Assembly: GCA_045542335.1 (NCBI GenBank)
Contig: JAZQKV010000052.1
Span: forward strand, 1-59,205
DNA: 59,205 nt
Source: CAKSUT01 sp045542335
Lineage (GTDB): Bacteria > Bacillota > Clostridia > Oscillospirales > CAG-382
Direction: 5' to 3'
Shown here: positions 14,129-23,876 of the stretch, piece by piece
Layout: every line of letters starts with the position of its first letter
Position numbering within the stretch: position 1 is the first letter of the stretch
Translations under genes and position numbers: made by a program
Notes under the pieces: generated by a model
The model's input: the letters and a program-made list of their open reading frames with translations, nothing else
Database searches by the model: none
What the model was told of the DNA's origin: nothing

Positions 14129-16147
14129 ATGGAACATACATTCATAGGTAAATGGATAACAAATTCGGAATTTGCTAACTTAAAACCGAGAAATGTTTTT
14201 CACAAGCAATTGGACAAGATTGATTTGCCTTGTGACGAGCACAGAAACCGGCACATTCTGTTTAGAAGAAAGTTCGTATGTGATTCTTTTACTAAAAACG
14301 CAACGCTTTATATCTCTGCTGACGATTATTATAAACTCTATATCAACGGCCACTTTGTGGCTCAAGGACCCGCTCCTTCATATCATTTCAAATACAATTA
14401 TAATGCAATTGACATTAGTAAGTATCTGCAAAAGGGAGAAAACCTAATTGCTGTCCACACCTTATATCAAGGACTTATCAATCGTGTTTGGCAAAGCGGT
14501 GACAACCGTCACGGATTGATTCTTGATTTAGTTATAGATGGAGAAACGGTTGTTACAAGTGATGAGAGTTTTAAAACAAAGCAGCATACTGCCTATACTG
14601 AAATGGGAATCTGCGGTTATCAGACTCAATTTTTAGAGAGATACGATTCTAATGCAACAGAGGTTGGCTTTGCTCTCCACGCCTTTGATGACAGCAATTG
14701 GGAAAATGCTAAAATAAGTAGATTTGCCGATCACAAGCTGACTTTGCAAAAAAGCGGCTTATTGGAGTTTGAAACCATTCTACCTGTCAACACCACAGTT
14801 GTTGACAACCGAATATTGTATGATTTCGGTTCTAATTATGTGGGCTATTTATTTGTACAAGCAAAAGGTAAAAAGGGTGACATCGTTACCGTTCGCTGTG
14901 CGCAGGAATTAAACGACGACGGTACCTTGCGGTATAACCTTCGCGCAAATTGCACCTACGAGGAAGAATGGATTTTATCCGATAGAGAAAGCTCCCTTGA
15001 TTGGTTTGATTATAAATCGTTTAGATATACAGAACTCTCTATCCCTGCAGGGGTAGAAGTATTGGATGTTTATTTTTGTGTAAGGCATTATCCGTTTGTT
15101 CTTAAAACGCAATTAAAGCCGGATTATGCATTAAATCAAGAGTTAAGAGAAATCTGGAATCTATGTGTGCATACACAAAAATACGGTGTGCAGGAAGTTA
15201 TCCAGGACTGTATGGAACGGGAAAAGGGGTTCTATCTCGGTGACGGGTGCTACACTGCTTTGACCAATATGATTTTGACAGGCGATGATTCCATGGTAAG
15301 AAAGCTCATAGACGATGCTTTTTCCACCAAGTTTATTACCGAAACACTTGTCACCTGTATGTGTTGCTCTTTCATGCAGGAGATTGCGGAATATCCTTTG
15401 ATTTTAGTGTATCTCGTATTGTGGCATTACAATTATACAGGTGATAAAGAATACTTAATGCAGAATTACGAAAAGGTAATACAGCTGCTTGATGCCTATC
15501 GGAGCGATTATGAAAAGGATGGTCTTTTAAGAAATCTTGACAAATGGTGTGTGGTAGAATGGCCGAAGAATTTCCAACACGATTATGATGTGGATATTCG
15601 AGAGGGGCAGATTTGTAAAGAAGCTCACATTTCTCTTAACGCATACTACATTGCTGCAGTGCGCACTGCAAACAAAATTGCTTCCATTCTTAATGTGGTG
15701 CAATACCGGGATGAAAGTCTGCCACTCTCTGCATTTTATACCGCTTTTTATGATAAGCAAAAGAATTTGTTCAGAGACGGCGAAAACACGGAGCATATCA
15801 GCTTGGTGGGCAACAGTTTTGTATATGGACTCAATCTTTGTTCCGATCACAGATTCCAACGAAATTTTTTATCTATGCTTGATAAATACAAAATTAACTC
15901 TCTTTCTTTCTTCTGTACATTCCCCATTTTAATTGGGCTTGTACGAAACCATCAATATGACCGTATAAAGCAGTGTCTGCTGGATGACGGCGCATGGAAA
16001 CGCATTTTGCAAGAAGAAGGAACAACTACTTTTGAGGGGTGGGGTAAGGATACGAAATGGAACACCTCTCTTTTCCACTTGACAATGTCATACGCAGCAA
16101 CGTTTATGGCAGATATTGATTTAAATGCGTTGTTTTACGGTATCTAA
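14129..16147 (+). CDS. Alpha-L-rhamnosidase-like glycoside hydrolase (GH78 type)
   Basis: A 672-residue protein. The N-terminal carbohydrate-binding-like beta domains (about 20-320) contain ATLYISADDYYKLYINGHFV and the AHDFGSNYVGYL-type stretch (YDFGSNYVGYLFVQAKGKKG). The C-terminal (alpha/alpha)6-barrel (about 340-665) has VIQDCMEREKGFYLGDGC, where GH78 enzymes carry the catalytic acid and substrate-binding Asp/Glu, and GWGKDTKWNTSLFH near the end. GH78 enzymes release terminal rhamnose from plant glycans. There is no signal peptide, so it acts in the cytoplasm. The ATG at 14129 has AGGTGAG about 10 bases upstream. It stands alone behind its own promoter and converges on the lyase gene. Rhamnose specificity is inferred from the family. 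Confidence 0.85.
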   Translation: MEHTFIGKWITNSEFANLKPRNVFHKQLDKIDLPCDEHRNRHILFRRKFVCDSFTKNATLYISADDYYKLYINGHFVAQGPAPSYHFKYNYNAIDISKYLQKGENLIAVHTLYQGLINRVWQSGDNRHGLILDLVIDGETVVTSDESFKTKQHTAYTEMGICGYQTQFLERYDSNATEVGFALHAFDDSNWENAKISRFADHKLTLQKSGLLEFETILPVNTTVVDNRILYDFGSNYVGYLFVQAKGKKGDIVTVRCAQELNDDGTLRYNLRANCTYEEEWILSDRESSLDWFDYKSFRYTELSIPAGVEVLDVYFCVRHYPFVLKTQLKPDYALNQELREIWNLCVHTQKYGVQEVIQDCMEREKGFYLGDGCYTALTNMILTGDDSMVRKLIDDAFSTKFITETLVTCMCCSFMQEIAEYPLILVYLVLWHYNYTGDKEYLMQNYEKVIQLLDAYRSDYEKDGLLRNLDKWCVVEWPKNFQHDYDVDIREGQICKEAHISLNAYYIAAVRTANKIASILNVVQYRDESLPLSAFYTAFYDKQKNLFRDGENTEHISLVGNSFVYGLNLCSDHRFQRNFLSMLDKYKINSLSFFCTFPILIGLVRNHQYDRIKQCLLDDGAWKRILQEEGTTTFEGWGKDTKWNTSLFHLTMSYAATFMADIDLNALFYGI

Positions 16148-16368
16148 GTATTTTTATCAACTTGACAAGCAATATCATTTTTGGTGCAACTTGCCAAAAA
16201 AGCCCTAACTTATTTAAATAAATTGGGGCAGTAGGGTTTTGCTACAGGCTGAAACAAGCAACCTAAGATTGCCTGTAATTTTTTCCATTACGAAACAATA
16301 GTATATCATCGCAGTAAGGCGCATATCATCTTGATCGAAGTGAAAACAAAAAGAAATCCTGAATTAAA

Positions 16369-16401
16369 CACACCTCGGATGCTTTTTCTATCCGAGGTGT
16401 G
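16369..16401. terminator. Bidirectional terminator
   Basis: CACACCTCGGAT pairs perfectly with ATCCGAGGTGTG between two convergent genes (GH78-like and heparinase-like). A weaker AGCCCTAAC/AGTAGGGTTTT hairpin lies nearer the GH78-like stop at about 16202-16240. Confidence 0.85.
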
Positions 16402-16406
16402 TTATG

Positions 16407-18356
16407 TTATTGAATTGAGTATTTATCTTCGTTGAATGTATATTTGTTTCCTGTGTCTGTAAAGATACAGATTTCATTATCAGCTATTTTATTCGAGCCG
16501 GTGACCTTGCATATCCCTGATTTGTTACCACCATCAGGATAAAGTACGGTGATGTGACGTACATTCTTACCGGTAACTTTATAAGTTGCGGTATAAATCG
16601 GACGATAGTCGCCCTGCTTCATGGAGTCAGCCGTCCAGCCCTTCATAGAAGGAAATTTCCTGCCCCTGCAAACCTCAAGGGCTGTTTCCTCTGCTTCTTC
16701 ATTGCCGACAAGTATCCGCAGATTGTCTGCCCTGACGTCAAGGCCCGAAATACTTATGCAGTCCACGTCAATGTGCCACATAACATCGTAGCAATGTTCT
16801 TTAGCATCAAGAGAATAAAGCCGATCCGTAACAATCACAAACGGACGTAGTTCCCCAAGCTTTTTAACAAAGAAAACCGATCTCTCATGTCTCGCAATGT
16901 TTTCCTTGTCATCACCATATCCCTCGTTGTAAAATGACCAAAGAAAATCCACTTTTTCTGAAAGCATGTACTTTAAGTCTGATTTTTTCTTTATATCCTC
17001 AGGCTTCCATTCATAGTTCTTCCTGCGGTTTTGTCCCTTTCCGTCAACAAGCACCGTGTTGTGTGAAGCACTTTCAAGCACATACTTTCTCATAGGAGAA
17101 TCATCATACGCATATCCGCCAGCATCTACAAGAATCTCCTTGCCATCTGCACACAGAACAACTGAAAGCTTGTCCTCGTGCTGATGTCCTTTTCCGAACA
17201 CACCTCCATCAAAAAAGAGCATTACGGCGTTTTCGGACCAATCTGTACGAAGCGTGGCATTGCCTGCATAATTAAAAATATAGTCCTTACAGGGCTCGAT
17301 ACCTCCAGGCTTGCCATAAAGCCATTTAAACATCTTATTGTCGGGAAAACATTCAACATATTCAGCAATAAGCTCGGGTACATGAGGCCTTTCATACTCG
17401 TTGCCGTCATTTGTTGAAATGAGCCTCCGGGATGGAGTCATCATGTGAATGTAATACTCTACCGCCTTTTCAATTGACTTTAACATTGTATCCGGCACTT
17501 GTTTACCATAGGCACGAGCAGTTTTTATTGTTAAAAGATAGTTTATGATTATAACCCTTTGATAGTTTGGGGTGATTTCATAGTGTGCCTTATCCGGGTA
17601 AATCTGTGCAGACAACTCTGCGTTCAAAAGGTCCATAGCAAAGCCGTACCACTCGTCCGCATCTTTCAGAAAGGGGAAGAATAAGCCGATGTGACAAAGA
17701 CCGTTCATTTCCATAATAAGCCAATTGTTGGCTGTGTAATCATTACGGAGCCTTATGCCGTGTTCATATATTGACTTACAAAGATTGCATACAGTATCAT
17801 CATCCCAAACAGGTACAAAAGTATTTATTACAATTGGCCAAGTCCATCCTGCTCTTATACCACATTCTATCGTTCTCCAGCATAAGGTATCATATCCGCT
17901 TGTTCCGATTTTTGGTGCATCTGCTTGTTCGAACCAACTGTTCAGAAGCTCCGCACTTGCCTCAATGTATCGTTCTTCTTTCGAAACAAGGTATGCCCTG
18001 GCAAGATTTACAAGCTCATTGTGACGATTTAGCTGCCACGTCCATTCCTTATAACCATTCAATGTGGGATTTGCAAACCAGTCAACTTTCTCGCCTTTAA
18101 AGTCCATTGGTATCCTAACAGACACCATATAATGCCTGCAGGCTTTTTCCGCTTCAGAAATAAGTTTTTCCGAATATCGAAGTTCTCTCTGGGTACTGAA
18201 ATACAGATCAGGTTTCAATAGCTTTCTAAAAAAATCTGCAAGGAATCTGCGACACTCACTATATTTACCGGACGCAGCAAGTATCTGCATTTCCTCAAGA
18301 CCGGGATAGCTGTAGTTTATTACATTATCAAAGAAATACTTGTCGGTTAAAATCAT
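16407..18356 (-). CDS. Heparinase II/III family polysaccharide lyase
   Basis: A 649-residue protein with the N-terminal alpha/alpha toroid and C-terminal beta-sandwich of heparinase II/III-type lyases, which cleave uronic-acid polysaccharides by beta-elimination. Conserved blocks are TANNWLIMEMNGLCHIGLFF (catalytic-cleft Asn), HYEITPNYQRVIIINYLL (catalytic Tyr region), KGHQHEDKLSVVLCADGKE followed by ILVDAGGYAYDDS, and ASHNTVLVDGKGQ. No signal peptide is visible, so the substrate is probably an imported oligosaccharide. It follows the esterase gene by 20 bases on the same strand and is probably co-transcribed with it. The exact substrate (heparinoid, alginate or pectin-like) cannot be told from sequence alone. 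Confidence 0.9.
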   Translation of the reverse strand: MILTDKYFFDNVINYSYPGLEEMQILAASGKYSECRRFLADFFRKLLKPDLYFSTQRELRYSEKLISEAEKACRHYMVSVRIPMDFKGEKVDWFANPTLNGYKEWTWQLNRHNELVNLARAYLVSKEERYIEASAELLNSWFEQADAPKIGTSGYDTLCWRTIECGIRAGWTWPIVINTFVPVWDDDTVCNLCKSIYEHGIRLRNDYTANNWLIMEMNGLCHIGLFFPFLKDADEWYGFAMDLLNAELSAQIYPDKAHYEITPNYQRVIIINYLLTIKTARAYGKQVPDTMLKSIEKAVEYYIHMMTPSRRLISTNDGNEYERPHVPELIAEYVECFPDNKMFKWLYGKPGGIEPCKDYIFNYAGNATLRTDWSENAVMLFFDGGVFGKGHQHEDKLSVVLCADGKEILVDAGGYAYDDSPMRKYVLESASHNTVLVDGKGQNRRKNYEWKPEDIKKKSDLKYMLSEKVDFLWSFYNEGYGDDKENIARHERSVFFVKKLGELRPFVIVTDRLYSLDAKEHCYDVMWHIDVDCISISGLDVRADNLRILVGNEEAEETALEVCRGRKFPSMKGWTADSMKQGDYRPIYTATYKVTGKNVRHITVLYPDGGNKSGICKVTGSNKIADNEICIFTDTGNKYTFNEDKYSIQ

Positions 18357-18376
18357 GTAAATGACTCCCTGTTAAA

Positions 18377-19474
18377 TCACTTAATTAGATATTTCCTGAA
18401 AAACTTTTCAAGCTCATAGTAGGCAGCAGGTACACTCTCATAGATCTTACCGCAAGGTGTTGTTACATCATAAACCTTCGGTGCATTCTCATCGTTGTCA
18501 ACGGAATGGTGTCCTCCTGTGCCGTCGGGCATGGTGCGAAGCTCTGCCCTAAATCCTGCGTTATTCAAGCTCTGCACAAGTCCTGCAGACATAGCATAGC
18601 TTACAGCGGGATCATCCTTTGAAATCCATATCTTCAAGGGTCTGTTGGTTGTTGATACTCTGTATGCATTCGCAAGAGCCTCATAGCCTTTGGCACTTCT
18701 ATGTAATGAATACTCTATCTTTTCTTCCTTGCTCAGAAGAAGACCGGTCCAGAAGGGATTCCAGCCACACATTTTTTCGTAGTTTTCCGTGATGTATGCC
18801 TCATACTTTTCATCAATGGGGATTCTGCAGTTGATTTCAGGTTTTCCACCCTCAGGATTCATGACGTGATTTACATCCTCTGTAAATCCAAGGTCATTGC
18901 ATACGGCATATCGCTGTCCGGGGGAGTAACCCATGCATACATGAAGCGGATTAAGCTCGGGTGCGAGCATTCCAACAGCTTTTATATTTATATCGGTTTC
19001 GTAATAGAAAGACAAAGCCTGAATTCCGCCAAGCGATTTACAGGAAACAAATATGTTATTACCATCAACATTATAATTTTTCAAAATATACTGTATTCCA
19101 AGTAAATAGCATTTTCTGTTTGTAGGCGTGGCGAACGTTGAACACCATGAATGTTGATATAATGTGCCAAAGCCATAACAGTCAAAAACTGCATAGCCAC
19201 AATCACGAAGATAGTTGTAATACTCCTCGTATGCTTTTGTCATTTCCTTGGAATTTACATGACCATATTCAGCTGATCCGTGAATGAATACAATCAGAGG
19301 AACAGACTCTCCGTCTGTTGTGTAATTTGGTGGCAACTTTATCTTTCCGCTTGTATAATGCTTTTCGTCATCAATTTCATAGAAAAATGTTTCTTCTGCT
19401 TCAGGCACTCCTTTTTTAGCCGTATTTGAACTTTCAACGCATGAGTTTCCAACGCTTTCAAATGTGCTTTCCAT
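18377..19474 (-). CDS. Alpha/beta hydrolase (carbohydrate esterase-like)
   Basis: A 365-residue alpha/beta-hydrolase. The strand and oxyanion region is PLIVFIHGSAEYGHV. The nucleophile elbow is SCKSLGGIQ, a C-x-S-x-G variant of GxSxG. A likely acid lies in IWISKDDPAVSY and the catalytic His in GTGGHHSVD. There is no signal peptide. It precedes the heparinase-type lyase in the same operon, so removal of acyl groups from lyase substrates is a reasonable inference. CGGAGGTAAT precedes the ATG at 19474, and the operon has its own promoter at 19560-19588. Confidence 0.85.
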   Translation of the reverse strand: MESTFESVGNSCVESSNTAKKGVPEAEETFFYEIDDEKHYTSGKIKLPPNYTTDGESVPLIVFIHGSAEYGHVNSKEMTKAYEEYYNYLRDCGYAVFDCYGFGTLYQHSWCSTFATPTNRKCYLLGIQYILKNYNVDGNNIFVSCKSLGGIQALSFYYETDINIKAVGMLAPELNPLHVCMGYSPGQRYAVCNDLGFTEDVNHVMNPEGGKPEINCRIPIDEKYEAYITENYEKMCGWNPFWTGLLLSKEEKIEYSLHRSAKGYEALANAYRVSTTNRPLKIWISKDDPAVSYAMSAGLVQSLNNAGFRAELRTMPDGTGGHHSVDNDENAPKVYDVTTPCGKIYESVPAAYYELEKFFRKYLIK

Positions 19475-19500
19475 TGTGATTACCTCCGTGATTATCAGGA

Positions 19501-19588
19501 GTTTTGATTAGTATGAATCAGCATACAAAAGGTTTCAAATAATCAAAACATTTTCTTTGATTATAACACACTTTTAATGTATTTTCAA
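19501..19588 (-). promoter_or_regulatory. Promoter and 5' hairpin of the esterase-lyase operon
   Basis: On the minus strand TTGAAA (19588-19583) and TATAAT (19565-19560) are 17 bases apart. Just downstream, GTTTTGATTA and TAATCAAAAC (19501-19510 and 19540-19549) form a perfect 10-bp inverted repeat around an inner GTATG/CATAC stem. That is either an operator or a leader hairpin just before the ribosome site. Confidence 0.75.
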
Positions 19589-19647
19589 GTGGTTTTATCA
19601 AGATTTTAAATATTTTTCTACTGCGACATTATTTTCAAAGTTATATA

Positions 19648-19676
19648 TTGACAAAAAACTTACAGTATGATAAAAT
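19648..19676 (+). promoter_or_regulatory. Promoter of the beta-helix protein operon
   Basis: TTGACA (19648-19653) and TAAAAT (19671-19676) with 17 bases between. It diverges from the esterase promoter 60 bases away. Confidence 0.8.
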
Positions 19677-19726
19677 ATGAGTCAGACGTAATACCTATCA
19701 TTAGAAAAATACATTTGGAGGTTTCT

Positions 19727-21454
19727 ATGAAAAAAGTGATTTTAGTTGTTGGAATTATTCTCGCAATAGCTATAATTGCGTTATTGATAGTCTTTAATTT
19801 TTTAAGCAAAATCCCGGGTCGTCCTGCGGAGAAGTTTATTCCGTCAGCTGTAACTTACGCTGAAATCAATTTAGTTATGAATGATATTTTTCAAACTGAT
19901 ACTGATGCACTTTGTGAGTTCCCACAAACAGCTCACAAAATTACCCTTGACAACTCAGGACTTGTTCCTGATTCAATTGATTTTGCTTCAGAAAACGCAA
20001 AAAAACTTAATGACGCTATAAGCAAGGCAAAAAAGGGAACCACAATAATTATCCCCTCCGGAAGATTCTATATTGACAAAGCTTTGCAACTATTTAACAA
20101 AGAGAATGTTCATATTACTTCAGCTGACGGTGTTACTTTAATCAATTCATCTTACTCCCCATTTGTAGGTAAAGATGGCAGCTCCGATCAATACGCTAAT
20201 ATATTTAATATTTCTTACTGCAAAAATATTAAACTTGAAAACATTTCATTTGACTATTTATACAACACTTCAGCCGATGGAATTATCACCCGGCATGAGA
20301 ACGGAAAGACATTTTTCAGAGTTTATGATGAGTTTATAGACAGCGAGAAAATACCTTTAAGCGGTGGAGAGCTTATCACCTCTGTGCTTTGCGCTAATGA
20401 CACTGTTTTTGATGAAGAAAGATGGGTTGACGGCGGAGGTACAATGTCGCTTGAAAAGGCTACAGATGAGGGAGAATTCTTTATACCCATGCAAATTGCA
20501 AATGTAGGAGATCGCATTTGTTGTCGTTTTCACACCGGACCTTATATCAGCTATGTCATTCACGCTTTGAATACGCAAGGTCTTTATCTTGAAAATGTGA
20601 GATGTTATTCTTGTCCTGCCGGTTTTATTCTTGCGCCTGATGGAAACTCAGACTTTTTCTTCAGAAACATCAAGGTAGAAGTCGAAAAAGGTAAAGAAAA
20701 GCTTCTCGGATCAAACGAAGACTGTATTCATCTCAACAACTTTGCAGGAAAGCTTATTGTTAAAGACAGTTATTTCACCGGCATAGGGGATGATGCATTG
20801 AATATTCATTCGCAGGTTGCATCTGTTGATTCTGTTGATAAAAACACTTTAACAATTTCAAGCGGTAGGGAAGGTATATCACTCTCTCCGATTTATGCTT
20901 TCAAGGGAGAAACTATAGAATTTTTTGATGAAAATCGTAACAGTATAGGTTTTGCTGATGTTAAGAAAATTTCAGGCAACAAGCTTTTCTTTTCTAATTT
21001 GCCTGAGGGTGCAGAAAACGCACGATATTTACAGAATGTTTCTTGCGCTGCAACAACAGTTATAGATAACTGTACTGTAAAGTTCGGACGAGCAAGAGGT
21101 TTTTTGTTACAGACAAAAAATGCTGTTGTTAAGAACTGCAACTTTGAAAACCTTCGTCTTTCAGCGATTCTGATGTCACCTGATTTCACTTATTGGCATG
21201 AAGCGGGATTTGTTGAAAACATTCTTATCAAAGACAACAGCTTTAAAAACTGTTCATCTTTGACAAGAGATTTTGGCGTAATTCACGCTTCAAGCTCCCA
21301 CGACGCTTTCAGCGGAAGTTTTAAATGCAAGCTTGGTCACAAAAACATAACGGTTTGCGATAACACTTTTTCTGATTGTAAAAGCAAGCCCATTGTTACA
21401 TACAACGTTCAGAATTTAAAAACAAGCAACAACACTTCTAATAAAGGAGATTGA
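19727..21454 (+). CDS. Membrane-anchored right-handed beta-helix protein (GH110-like)
   Basis: A 575-residue protein with one N-terminal membrane segment (VILVVGIILAIAIIALLIVF) and an outward-facing parallel beta-helix. Repeats such as VIDNCTVKFGRARGFLLQTK and VVKNCNFENLRLSAILMSPD build the helix. The pair of sites NEDCIHLNN and GIGDDALNIHSQ (near 330-375) resembles the catalytic aspartates of GH110 alpha-1,3-galactosidases. GH110 enzymes remove terminal alpha-galactose, including blood-group-B-type sugars. The ATG at 19727 has TTGGAGG 7 bases upstream. Its stop lies 2 bases before the TIM-barrel gene, so both share an operon. The GH110 link is by motif; a pectinase-like or epimerase-like helix is the alternative. 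Confidence 0.75.
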   Translation: MKKVILVVGIILAIAIIALLIVFNFLSKIPGRPAEKFIPSAVTYAEINLVMNDIFQTDTDALCEFPQTAHKITLDNSGLVPDSIDFASENAKKLNDAISKAKKGTTIIIPSGRFYIDKALQLFNKENVHITSADGVTLINSSYSPFVGKDGSSDQYANIFNISYCKNIKLENISFDYLYNTSADGIITRHENGKTFFRVYDEFIDSEKIPLSGGELITSVLCANDTVFDEERWVDGGGTMSLEKATDEGEFFIPMQIANVGDRICCRFHTGPYISYVIHALNTQGLYLENVRCYSCPAGFILAPDGNSDFFFRNIKVEVEKGKEKLLGSNEDCIHLNNFAGKLIVKDSYFTGIGDDALNIHSQVASVDSVDKNTLTISSGREGISLSPIYAFKGETIEFFDENRNSIGFADVKKISGNKLFFSNLPEGAENARYLQNVSCAATTVIDNCTVKFGRARGFLLQTKNAVVKNCNFENLRLSAILMSPDFTYWHEAGFVENILIKDNSFKNCSSLTRDFGVIHASSSHDAFSGSFKCKLGHKNITVCDNTFSDCKSKPIVTYNVQNLKTSNNTSNKGD

Positions 21455-21456
21455 AA

Positions 21457-22284
21457 ATGCTGCCAACAATGAAAATCGGCAATCTCGAAATAACACGCCT
21501 TATTGCAGGAAGCAATCCATTTACAGGAAAATCCCATATGGACGAAGCAACCGATGCTGATATGAAAAGCTATTTTTCCGATGAGCAGGCTTTTGCAATG
21601 TTAAAGAAATGCGAAGAAGCCGGCATAAATGCCGTTCAATCCAGGGGAAGTCTGCCAATAATGGACCTCCTTTACCGTTACAGGCAAAGCGGAGGAAACA
21701 TGATTTGGCTTGCTCAGACAGGAAAAAGTCTCGATTCTTTTACATACGAACTAAACGAAATGATGAAGTATAGTCCATCTGCCGTTTGTATTCACGGAGA
21801 GCTTGCTGATGAGCTTTACCTTAAAGGTATGCTTGATAAGCTCGAAGGATTGCTCGAGAAAATTCGTGAAAAGAATGTTCCATGTGGCATTTGTTCGCAT
21901 TTTCCGCAGGTTCTGGAATACGCTGAAGAAAAAAATCTTAAACCCGATTACTATATGGCGTCTGTATATAATCTTTTCTATCCCGACCGTTCTCATGATG
22001 TAAATCCCGAGGGAGAGCGTTTTGAAGATTCAGACGTTCCAATAATGTACAAGGTTATAAGAGAACTATCTGCACCAACTATTGCACTAAAAATTTTGGG
22101 CGCAGGTCGTAAGTGTTCATCGCAAGAGCAGGTGAAGAAAGCATTTATTGAAGCATTTTCTTCGATGAAACCGGGTGACGGAGTTCTTGTCGGAATGTTT
22201 GATAAATACATAAATCAACCGGCTCTTAACGCACAATACACTCGACTTGCAATTGAATCGTTAGCTTCAGGCAGAATAAAATGA
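21457..22284 (+). CDS. TIM-barrel protein, aldo/keto-reductase-like
   Basis: A 275-residue cytoplasmic protein beginning MLPTMKIGNLEITRLIAGSN. The pattern of alternating strands and helices (AGINAVQSRG, MIWLAQTG, AVCIHGELAD, CGICSHFP, YYMASVYN, ALKILGAGR, VLVGMFDK) fits a TIM barrel. The N-terminal GNLEITRLIAGSNPF resembles aldo/keto reductases, but the catalytic Tyr/Lys/His set is not obvious. The ATG at 21457 has AAAGGAGA 6 bases upstream. It probably acts on the product of, or in the same pathway as, the beta-helix protein directly upstream. Epimerase or lyase activity is equally possible. Confidence 0.65.
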   Translation: MLPTMKIGNLEITRLIAGSNPFTGKSHMDEATDADMKSYFSDEQAFAMLKKCEEAGINAVQSRGSLPIMDLLYRYRQSGGNMIWLAQTGKSLDSFTYELNEMMKYSPSAVCIHGELADELYLKGMLDKLEGLLEKIREKNVPCGICSHFPQVLEYAEEKNLKPDYYMASVYNLFYPDRSHDVNPEGERFEDSDVPIMYKVIRELSAPTIALKILGAGRKCSSQEQVKKAFIEAFSSMKPGDGVLVGMFDKYINQPALNAQYTRLAIESLASGRIK

Positions 22285-22333
22285 AAAAATATGTATTGTC
22301 ATAATAAGCCCAAAATATGATGAAGGATTTGAA

Positions 22334-23821
22334 ATGAAAAAAACTATTATTGCAACAATCTTATTTATTATTTGTTTATGTTTTCTTTTCGGATGTGGAA
22401 ATGAGAGCATCGCAGAAACACCTGAAATGATAACTTCTCTAAGTATTATTGTTACAGCGGAAAACATTTCACAACTTGAAAGCTACATTTCCATACAGGA
22501 CCTTGATCTAAGCGGAAGTACCTGCTATGCCGAGATTCTCGGATATTGTTTAACGCACCCGGAAGTAAATGTTAAGTACAACGTCGATATCGGCGGAAGT
22601 TTCGTTGATAATGCTTCAAGTACGCTCTCTCTGAAAATAGAGGATTATGATTTTGAAACGCTTTTGAGCAATCTCGTTTATCTTCCGAACATAGAACGCG
22701 TTACCTTTGATATTGCAGATTTTTCAAAGCATGAATATGACTTACTCTGCAGCACATATGATGACATTGATTTTTCTTATGTAAATGCAAAAATCATTGA
22801 CGAAGTGTATCCTGCAGCTTGTGAAAAACTTGATCTTTCCCATCTTGAAAGTGAGGACGTTTTTGAAACGTGTTCCGATTTGCAAATGTTCGATGATTTA
22901 ACTTATGTTGAGCTAATGAACAGTGACGGGAGCAGCAATCTAACATTGGAAGATGTAAAAAAACTCATTCATACTGCACCAAATGCAGATTTTCACTATA
23001 CTTTTGAACTCTTTGGTAAAACCGTTTCCACGATTGACGAATCTGCTGAGTTTATTGACACAGAAATTGGCAACGAAGGTGAACAACGCTTGAGAGATGC
23101 ACTTGATGTCATGACAAGTTGCAAGTATTTCAAGCTTGACAACTGCGGAATAGATGATGATATTCTTGCAAAACTGCGTGATGATTATCCTGATACAAAA
23201 ATTGTTTGGCGAATTTTTGCAGGTGAAAAAAGTAGTTTTCTGACCGATACCGAAACTGTACGCATTGTTTACGGTCTTGACGACACCAACAGCGATGCTC
23301 TGAGGTATTGCAATGAGGCAAAGTATATGGACATTGGTCACAACACCGAGTTATATGATTTTGATTTTATTGAGGGAATGATAAGCCTTGAAATCGTTAT
23401 TGCTTCAGGAAGTCCGATTAAAAGTGCTTCAGTATTTTCAAATTGCCCCAAACTCGAATTTCTTGAGCTTGCATGGTGCGGACTTTTGACTGATATTTCC
23501 GAACTTTACAAATGTACAAATCTCAAGCATCTGAATCTTTGTTATTCAAAGGTGACTGACATTGGAAGTCTTGATAATCTTCCGCTTGAGCAATTCAGCT
23601 ATCTCAAGCCAAAAATTACGAAAGAACAACAGAATGACTTTGTTGCAAAACATCCCGATTGTGCCGTTAAATTCGAGGGCAAGGGAGAATATGGTACCGT
23701 GTGGCGCTATAAAGAGGATGGCGGTTACACGGACATTTACAGGAAGGTTCGTGACGTTTTCGGGTATGATGACATGGTTCTGACGCCGGAAACCATGCTC
23801 CCAAAGAATCTGCGTGAATAA
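22334..23821 (+). CDS. Leucine-rich-repeat lipoprotein
   Basis: A 495-residue lipoprotein: signal IIATILFIICLCFLF followed by the lipobox FGCGNE (lipidated Cys21). The body contains irregular leucine-rich repeats, clearest at LEFLELAWCGLLTDISELYK and LKHLNLCYSKVTDIGSLDNL near 375-420. Earlier diverged units include YVELMNSDGSSNLTLEDVKK. It is displayed on the outer face of the membrane and is likely to bind a protein or glycan ligand. It lies 49 bases after the TIM-barrel gene and may belong to the same transcript, which ends in the terminator right after it. No catalytic motif is visible. Confidence 0.82.
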   Translation: MKKTIIATILFIICLCFLFGCGNESIAETPEMITSLSIIVTAENISQLESYISIQDLDLSGSTCYAEILGYCLTHPEVNVKYNVDIGGSFVDNASSTLSLKIEDYDFETLLSNLVYLPNIERVTFDIADFSKHEYDLLCSTYDDIDFSYVNAKIIDEVYPAACEKLDLSHLESEDVFETCSDLQMFDDLTYVELMNSDGSSNLTLEDVKKLIHTAPNADFHYTFELFGKTVSTIDESAEFIDTEIGNEGEQRLRDALDVMTSCKYFKLDNCGIDDDILAKLRDDYPDTKIVWRIFAGEKSSFLTDTETVRIVYGLDDTNSDALRYCNEAKYMDIGHNTELYDFDFIEGMISLEIVIASGSPIKSASVFSNCPKLEFLELAWCGLLTDISELYKCTNLKHLNLCYSKVTDIGSLDNLPLEQFSYLKPKITKEQQNDFVAKHPDCAVKFEGKGEYGTVWRYKEDGGYTDIYRKVRDVFGYDDMVLTPETMLPKNLRE

Positions 23822-23823
23822 AC

Positions 23824-23855
23824 AAAACCCGTACGAAATTTATCGTACGGGTTTT
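23824..23855. terminator. Bidirectional terminator
   Basis: AAAACCCGTACGA pairs perfectly with TCGTACGGGTTTT between the convergent LRR and YARHG lipoprotein genes. Confidence 0.9.
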
Positions 23856-23876
23856 ACTTTTACATATTGAATGAGT

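Noticed and set aside
16160..16300. Possible small gene or RNA between the GH78-like and lyase genes
   Set aside because: Only a weak hairpin is visible; no ribosome site or promoter supports a gene.
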